Source: Gammaproteobacteria bacterium (GTDB taxonomy: Bacteria > Pseudomonadota > Gammaproteobacteria > UBA6429 > Thiohalophilaceae). From it: 10,928 nucleotides of DNA. The notes below the pieces were generated by a model that was not told where the DNA came from, searched no databases, and saw nothing but the letters and a program-made list of their open reading frames with translations. Position numbers and translations under genes: made by a program. Shown here piece after piece: positions 7,230 through 10,928 of the stretch (position 1 is its first letter; every line of letters starts with the position of its first letter). The stretch is taken from contig JAUVGM010000039.1 of the NCBI GenBank assembly GCA_030593785.1, positions 1-10,928 on the forward strand, read 5' to 3'.

Positions 7230-7862
7230 AGCTGCATTTTCAGGAGTGCAGTTACTACAAAATACCTTACCAGTACGAACATGATAGGTAATTTTAGTCC
7301 CTGGATCTAATTCAGCTTCACAGACATCACATAATGATCCCACTGTCAGGGTATCAACCTCATATCCTTCAGCCGGTATTTCTATTCCACCCACTTTTTT
7401 ACCAAAAGCTGTAGATTTAACAATTTGTTTTCGATAAATCTCATCCACCGCTATCCACTGCTCAATTAACGGCTCAGCAAGATGATGCTTACGTAACGTC
7501 TCTTCCATCAGTTTTTCACGATGATCAAATAATTCATCAGAAATAACCATCCAATGATGAGCATTACGTGGTCGCTCACCAAAATAGCACTTTTCACCAG
7601 TAAATATCCCCTTCATAAATAAATACAGTTTCTCTTTAGCCCGCTGTTGAGTTGAATCTTTAAAAAAATGCGCCAGTTGTGGATCAACAAAAACCTGTGC
7701 ATAAAAATCAGCAATTATTTCATTTAATAACTGGCCATCATTCAAGGCAGCCCACATTTCAGGGTTAGGTGCAAGATCACCTTTACGCTCTGTTTTTGAA
7801 CTTTGTTTTTTTCTTAGTTTTTTAACTGAAGGGGCAACTTCTTTAGCCATAGTAGATTCCAT
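7224..7862 (-). CDS. Truncated haemoglobin (group I-like) with C-terminal four-cysteine zinc-ribbon-like tail
   Basis: The 212-residue protein has three parts. Residues 1-33 are a basic, probably disordered leader (KKLRKKQSSKTERK). Residues about 37-150 are a 2-on-2 globin: LLNEIIADFYAQVFVDPQLAHFF gives helix B with Phe53-Tyr54 in the B9/B10 positions that typically contact bound ligand, and NAHHWMVIS gives His102 as the likely proximal haem ligand, in the AH-x-x-L/M-x-I pattern of group I proteins. Residues 178-205 hold two CxxC pairs, Cys178-x2-Cys181 and Cys202-x2-Cys205, with GTKITYHVRTGKVFC between them, which looks like a zinc-ribbon or rubredoxin-like knuckle. Bacterial truncated globins usually have about 120-140 residues, so both extensions are unusual. 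The start is uncertain: Met1 (7862) and Met5 (7850) both lack a strong Shine-Dalgarno. Roles in O2/NO binding or sensing are known for the family. The tail suggests a metal-dependent contact with a partner, which is inference. Confidence 0.88.
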   Translation of the reverse strand: MESTMAKEVAPSVKKLRKKQSSKTERKGDLAPNPEMWAALNDGQLLNEIIADFYAQVFVDPQLAHFFKDSTQQRAKEKLYLFMKGIFTGEKCYFGERPRNAHHWMVISDELFDHREKLMEETLRKHHLAEPLIEQWIAVDEIYRKQIVKSTAFGKKVGGIEIPAEGYEVDTLTVGSLCDVCEAELDPGTKITYHVRTGKVFCSNCTPENAAL

Positions 7863-7903
7863 AAAGTGTATCGGTAAGGTAAAAAATATTATTACTATTC
7901 ATA

Positions 7904-7931
7904 TTCATATATATCGACTTGATAGTACCAA
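7904..7931 (-). promoter_or_regulatory. Possible sigma-70 promoter of the truncated-haemoglobin gene
   Basis: On the minus strand TTGGTA (plus 7926-7931) and TATGAA (plus 7904-7909) are 16 bases apart, about 41 bases before the ATG at 7862. The match is moderate and the region is A+T-rich with a short TATTCATATTCATAT repetition, so this is tentative. Confidence 0.3.
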
Positions 7932-8055
7932 AGTTTAATTTTATTCTCTAATTTTGATAGAAAAACTCTGTTAATTAGCATATTTTACAAGACTTATAAA
8001 AATATTAACCTCAGTTCATCTGAACAGTAACCAAGTAAATTGGTAAGGATTTGAT

Positions 8056-8433
8056 ATGTCTGCAGATATAAAATTAGCATTACTTGATTGTGATGCAGGA
8101 AGAAAGTTGGGCTGTAAAAGCTTTTGTTGCCGCCTATTAGTTCGTCTTGAAGAACATGAACGAAATGAAGTTGATCCAGAAACACAACGAACTAAAGGAT
8201 ATGTTGATAAAAAAGAAAATGGCACATGCTTACATCAGAATGAACAAAGCGGTTTATGTCTAAACTGGGAAAATCGTCCAAAAGTATGCCGGGAATATGA
8301 TTGTAACTTTGATAAAATGTTACAAATTGTTCTTAAAAGTAGTGGTAAGAGTATTTCTGACTGGATGAAAGAATCTGTTGAAGTTTCAATAACAAAAGAA
8401 GAAGAAAAACTTGTGCCTTATATTAAAATATGA
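8056..8433 (+). CDS. YkgJ-like cysteine-cluster protein
   Basis: The 125-residue protein has an AAGGA Shine-Dalgarno (8045-8049) 6 bases before ATG. Cysteines are at residues 12, 20, 24, 25, 58, 68, 78 and 83. The arrangement CKSFCCR, then GTCLHQ, GLCLNWENRPKVCREYDC, matches the YkgJ/UPF0153 cysteine-cluster family, whose members are thought to bind zinc or an iron-sulfur cluster; the biochemical role of the family is poorly known. The C-terminal third has no cysteines and is probably helical. No signal peptide or membrane segment. It is followed 65 bases later on the same strand by a roadblock gene, so the two may form one operon. Given the neighbours, a redox- or metal-responsive accessory to the GTPase/roadblock module is possible but unproven. 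Confidence 0.85.
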   Translation: MSADIKLALLDCDAGRKLGCKSFCCRLLVRLEEHERNEVDPETQRTKGYVDKKENGTCLHQNEQSGLCLNWENRPKVCREYDCNFDKMLQIVLKSSGKSISDWMKESVEVSITKEEEKLVPYIKI

Positions 8434-8498
8434 ATTTAGCGTATTAAATATAAAATTAAGTTATGATCATATTACATAATAAAAATTAGGTAACCATA

Positions 8499-8858
8499 TT
8501 GGATATTCATGAAATAGAGTCGACGCTAAAGTTATTAAACGATTCAAACTCCCAAATACTGCTCTCCATGATCATTTCTCCTGATGGCCTGGCATTAGCA
8601 TACGAAGGTAATGTCGATGACCACGAAAGAACGGGCGCACTTTATATTGAGCTGCAACTTCTTTGTGAAAAAATTATGTCCGAGTTAGATTATGGCAAAG
8701 TCGAAGAAATGTTTATTCGTTCAGCATCAGGCTGCGTTGTTATGTTACCTATTGCCAATAAAGGCATCTTAGCCTGCATGGCACAGCCTAATGTGAATTT
8801 TTCGGTAATGCAACTGGTCACGTGGAAGGCCGTTAACAAGTTAAGAAAAGTTATGTAG
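8499..8858 (+). CDS. Roadblock/LC7 domain protein (third copy in the locus)
   Basis: This 119-residue protein starts at TTG with AGG (8488-8490) 8 bases upstream. The next in-frame ATG (residue 24) would remove the first helix and is less likely. The roadblock/LC7 pattern is clear: helix 1 (IHEIESTLKLLNDS), strand-turn-strand ILLSMIISPDGLALAYEG, helix 2 (ERTGALYIELQLLCEKIMSE), strands KVEEMFIRSASGCVVMLPI and KGILACMAQ, PNVNFSVMQL and a C-terminal helix. It is clearly distinct in sequence from the copies at 6248-6652 and 6834-7229, so these are not recent tandem duplicates. They may be paralogues with separate partners or subunits of a mixed oligomer, as in Ragulator- or MglB-type complexes. 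It may be co-transcribed with the cysteine-cluster gene upstream. No clear terminator follows before the convergent sqr. Confidence 0.88.
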   Translation: MDIHEIESTLKLLNDSNSQILLSMIISPDGLALAYEGNVDDHERTGALYIELQLLCEKIMSELDYGKVEEMFIRSASGCVVMLPIANKGILACMAQPNVNFSVMQLVTWKAVNKLRKVM

Positions 8859-8883
8859 CCCGAAGAAGAAAGTAGAGCTGTTT

Positions 8884-8940
8884 TAGCTAAACACCAGAAA
8901 ATGTAACAATACACTTTCCGGTATTCAAATAGCTAAACAC
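8884..8940. repeat. 11-bp direct repeat (TAGCTAAACAC) between convergent genes
   Basis: TAGCTAAACAC occurs at 8884-8894 and again at 8930-8940, a 46-base period, between the roadblock stop and the sqr stop. The interval has no gene and no convincing intrinsic terminator. It could be a remnant of a small duplication or a protein site; function is unknown. Confidence 0.5.
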
Positions 8941-8947
8941 ATGCTTC

Positions 8948-10219
8948 TTATTTCTGTATCTTTGTTATACCTAATGCTTTTAAAATAAATTTTTCATATA
9001 AAGGATCGGTATTCCCTTTTCTCATCTTACGAATAAAATATTTTTCAAAACCAATTTTTGCTTGATGCACCCATTTTCCTTTTTTGAACCACGTGACATT
9101 ACGCGGTGGAATTTGAGGTAAAGCGACAAATACGGCACCTGTGTCACCCATATCAGCAAGACAAATCGCATTCCAGGTACCACACGTTTCTGGTTCTTCA
9201 CCATTTAATTCATGAGTGATGTTATGCACAATCGCGGTAGCCATCGTTTCAATCATATAACCTGTTTTAGGCGCACCGGTTGGTACTGGAGTGGCTTCCA
9301 CAGGAGGAATGGCAACACACACACCCGCTGCATAAATATTTTTATATTTGGGATTGCGTTGGTAATCATCGATCATGACAAAACCACGCGGGTTACATAA
9401 ACCTTCTACTGCAACAACAGCATCAACACCTTTAAAAGCAGGTAACATCATTGAATATACAAACGGGATTTCATGTTGTTTTTTCACTTCACCATTATCA
9501 TCCAGCTCATCAACAAACATCATGCCGTCTTCAACTTTGGTTGTTTTAGCGTTAGTAATAAACTTAATATTATGTGCGCGTAAATCACTTTCCATCATGC
9601 CTTTAGAGTCACCCACACCACCCAAACCAAGGTGGCCAATGTAAGGTTCAGAGGTAACAAAAGTCATGGGTACTTTATTACGCATTTTTTTCTTACGTAA
9701 TGCACAATCCAGAATAAAAGCAAATTCATACGCTGGACCAAAGCAACTTGCGAATGGCATTGCTCCAATAATAACCGGACCAGGATTTTCAACTAACTTT
9801 TCATAAGCTGCTGTTGCATCAACCGCGTGGTCGGTTGTGCAAATTGATGTAGTGAAACCTTCCGGGCCACTACCGGGTACTTCTTCAAAGGCTAAACGTG
9901 GACCAGTTGCGATTACCAGATAATCGTAATTTACCGTATCGCCATTTTTTAAATCTAATGAATTTGCATCGGCGTTAATTGTCTCAACACGACTGTTTAT
10001 GAAGTTAATTTTTTTCTTTGTCAGTGTTTTTTCTAATGGAACAGAAATCTCTTTTTTCGTTCTCCAACCTACCGCAACCCAGGGATTTGAAGGTGTAAAC
10101 TGAAAATCTTCTCTTTCATCGATAACAGTTATCTCGTGATGTTTCCCTAATGCTTCTTTCATTTCAAAAGCGCAAGGCAGTCCGCCGACACCGGCACCCA
10201 TAATAACAATATGTGACAT
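8948..10219 (-). CDS. sqr: Sulfide:quinone oxidoreductase
   Basis: SQR is a membrane-associated flavoprotein that oxidises sulfide to sulfane sulfur/polysulfide and passes electrons to the quinone pool. This 423-residue protein begins with an FAD-binding dinucleotide motif (IVIMGAGVGG, 4-13) and resembles the Acidithiobacillus ferrooxidans enzyme throughout, as I recall it: DFQFTPSNPWVAVGW, YDYLVIATGPRLAFE, ASCFGPAYEFA, TSEPYIGHLGLGGVGDSKG, TPVPTGAPKTGYMIE, GTWNAICLADMGD and EKYFIRKM. The three redox cysteines expected from that enzyme (128, 160, 356) are present here as Cys127, Cys159 and Cys353. The second NAD-like region lacks an obvious NADH site, as in SQRs. C-terminal amphipathic, aromatic- and Lys-rich segments (about 375-420) would anchor it to the membrane. 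AAGGA (plus 10226-10230) lies 6 bases before ATG 10219. Upstream lie a sigma-54 promoter and a divergent sigma-54 activator, which suggests induction by sulfide or sulfane sulfur. Confidence 0.93.
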   Translation of the reverse strand: MSHIVIMGAGVGGLPCAFEMKEALGKHHEITVIDEREDFQFTPSNPWVAVGWRTKKEISVPLEKTLTKKKINFINSRVETINADANSLDLKNGDTVNYDYLVIATGPRLAFEEVPGSGPEGFTTSICTTDHAVDATAAYEKLVENPGPVIIGAMPFASCFGPAYEFAFILDCALRKKKMRNKVPMTFVTSEPYIGHLGLGGVGDSKGMMESDLRAHNIKFITNAKTTKVEDGMMFVDELDDNGEVKKQHEIPFVYSMMLPAFKGVDAVVAVEGLCNPRGFVMIDDYQRNPKYKNIYAAGVCVAIPPVEATPVPTGAPKTGYMIETMATAIVHNITHELNGEEPETCGTWNAICLADMGDTGAVFVALPQIPPRNVTWFKKGKWVHQAKIGFEKYFIRKMRKGNTDPLYEKFILKALGITKIQK

Positions 10220-10269
10220 GGTTTAATCCTTCAAAGTAGTGGTTAACGAATAGCTATTGACAGGATAGG

Positions 10270-10285
10270 AGCAAAATTCAGACCA
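10270..10285 (-). promoter_or_regulatory. Sigma-54 (-24/-12) promoter of sqr
   Basis: On the minus strand TGGTCTGAATTTTGCT has GG and GC exactly 10 bases apart and a perfect TTGCT at -12, matching the sigma-54 consensus TGGCACG-N4-TTGCW in most positions. The predicted start is near 10259, about 40 bases before the sqr ATG. The neighbouring divergent gene encodes a sigma-54-dependent activator, which strongly supports the call. Confidence 0.75.
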
Positions 10286-10338
10286 GAACAATAAAAGCAA
10301 TATAAAACAATAAGTTACATATAAAACTGCTTTATTTA

Positions 10339-10416
10339 TGACAAAAATGACAATATATAACAAATATACTCTGTCAATAATGTCATAGCTCAATTATAGT
10401 TCTGTCATAAATGACA
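10339..10416. promoter_or_regulatory. Three paired TGACA/TGTCA sites, probable activator-binding sites
   Basis: Three pairs of a TGACA half-site occur, each pair with its half-sites 9 bases apart: TGACA-N4-TGACA (10339-10352), TGTCA-N4-TGTCA (10372-10385) and TGTCA-N4-TGACA (10403-10416, inside the perfect dyad CTGTCAT-AA-ATGACAG at 10402-10417). Pair centres are about 33 and 31 bases apart, close to three helical turns, and lie about 85-150 bases upstream of the predicted sqr start. This is the usual place for enhancer sites of a sigma-54 activator. The last site is close to the regulator's own start, which would allow autoregulation. Confidence 0.65.
10371..10400 (+). promoter_or_regulatory. 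Possible sigma-70 promoter of the regulator gene
   Basis: CTGTCA (10371-10376) and TATAGT (10395-10400) are 18 bases apart, predicting a start near 10407. The -35 overlaps the second TGTCA pair and the start falls inside the third, so a bound regulator would be expected to block this promoter. Match to consensus is moderate. Confidence 0.35.
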
Positions 10417-10433
10417 GGTTTAGAGGAAGTGTT

Positions 10434-10928
10434 ATGCCAGATAAATTTTTGAAAGATCGTCGGTTTGTAAATGAATTATTAAATACCCGTACCGAACCAT
10501 CCGTAATAATTAACCGGGACTACATCATTGTTGCGGCAAATGCTGCATATGAGAAGCTACATGACTTCAAAGTCGACAATACAAGTCATTGTTATGAAAT
10601 TTCTCACCACTATAAGAAACCCTGTGACCTGGAAGGCGAAACATGTCCTTTAAAATTATGTCTTGAGAGTAATACCGTTCAGCGCTCCTTACATATTCAC
10701 CAAACAAAACGAGGTGCTGAACATGTCGATATTAATCTTTCTCCCATTCATGATGAAAACGGTGAAATTAAATATTTCATAGAAAGTACCAAGCCCGTGA
10801 AATGCGCCAGCACTCATCCAAAAGCAACTGGCTTGGTCGGTAGCTCAATTGCATTTAACACCGTCATTGAGATGGTTCAGCGTGTTGCCTGTAGTGACGT
10901 TAGTGTTCTACTACAAGGAGAGTCTGGA
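10434..10928 (+). CDS. FisR-like sigma-54-dependent transcriptional activator, 3'-truncated by window edge
   Basis: The frame is open for 165 codons to the window end. AGAGGA (10422-10427) lies 6 bases before ATG. Residues about 12-120 form a PAS-like sensor domain (PSVIINRDYIIVAANAAYEK is the typical PAS N-terminus). It carries Cys53, Cys64 and Cys71 in HCYEISHHYKKPC and GETCPLKLC, with Cys75 nearby. From recall, FisR of Cupriavidus pinatubonensis, an activator of sulfide-oxidation genes, senses sulfane sulfur through Cys53, Cys64 and Cys71, the same numbers. From about residue 137 the AAA+ domain begins (IAFNTVIEMVQRVACSDVSV) and the window cuts inside the Walker A motif at LLQGESG. The rest of the AAA+ domain, the GAFTGA loop and the DNA-binding domain should follow. 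Divergent placement from sqr and the sigma-54 promoter between them indicate it activates sqr. Confidence 0.88.
   Translation, partial: MPDKFLKDRRFVNELLNTRTEPSVIINRDYIIVAANAAYEKLHDFKVDNTSHCYEISHHYKKPCDLEGETCPLKLCLESNTVQRSLHIHQTKRGAEHVDINLSPIHDENGEIKYFIESTKPVKCASTHPKATGLVGSSIAFNTVIEMVQRVACSDVSVLLQGESG

Noticed and set aside
6878..7282. A 134-codon minus-strand frame opposite the second roadblock gene
   Set aside because: The plus strand encodes a full roadblock domain, and the antisense product matches nothing and would overlap the end of the haemoglobin gene.
7954..8000. Sigma-70 promoter for the cysteine-cluster gene (TTGATA and several A/T-rich -10-like hexamers)
   Set aside because: No pairing with 16-18 base spacing gave a good match on both elements.
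8462..8471. Palindrome TATGATCATA before the third roadblock gene
   Set aside because: Only 10 bp in A+T-rich DNA; could easily be chance.
1..10928. CRISPR array, tRNA/rRNA, insertion sequence or integrase
   Set aside because: No regularly spaced repeats, no cloverleaf or rRNA sequence and no transposase or integrase reading frame were seen.

Overview
The window looks like the chromosome of an A+T-rich, sulfur-oxidising gammaproteobacterium. The evidence is a large single-chain gammaproteobacterial-type PurL, a sulfide:quinone oxidoreductase very like the Acidithiobacillus ferrooxidans enzyme, and a divergent sigma-54 activator with a FisR-type cysteine triad. I cannot name the genus.

Layout. 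(1) 1-2757, minus: purL, open at its 3' end. (2) 2758-3134: a 377-base intergenic region with a purL promoter, a perfect CRP-type operator and a 13-bp inverted repeat. (3) 3135-6144, plus: a tightly packed three-gene operon encoding a pseudo-receiver protein, a Ras-like small GTPase of the MglA/CvnD type, and an ABC ATPase fused to a dual-specificity-type phosphatase. A roadblock-like gene (6248-6652) follows, and the unit ends at a perfect 40-bp palindrome (6681-6720). (4) 6834-7229, plus: a classical roadblock/LC7 protein, converging on a minus-strand truncated haemoglobin with a C-terminal four-cysteine zinc-ribbon-like tail (7224-7862). (5) 8056-8858, plus: a YkgJ-like cysteine-cluster protein followed by a third roadblock protein. 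(6) 8948-10219, minus: sqr. The intergenic region behind it carries a sigma-54 -24/-12 promoter and three paired TGACA sites. It is followed by the divergent regulator (10434 to the window end, plus, truncated).

How the parts may work together. The central 5.7 kb is best read as a prokaryotic small-GTPase signalling island. It holds one GTPase, up to three roadblock-fold partners (the family that includes MglB and CvnB), a pseudo-receiver protein and an ATPase-phosphatase fusion, with a haem protein and a cysteine-cluster protein that could add redox or gas sensing. That functional link is inferred from gene order only. The ABC-phosphatase fusion beside a Ras-like GTPase is the most unusual item here. 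The right end is a self-contained sulfide-response unit: activator, its probable DNA sites, sigma-54 promoter and sulfide-oxidising enzyme.
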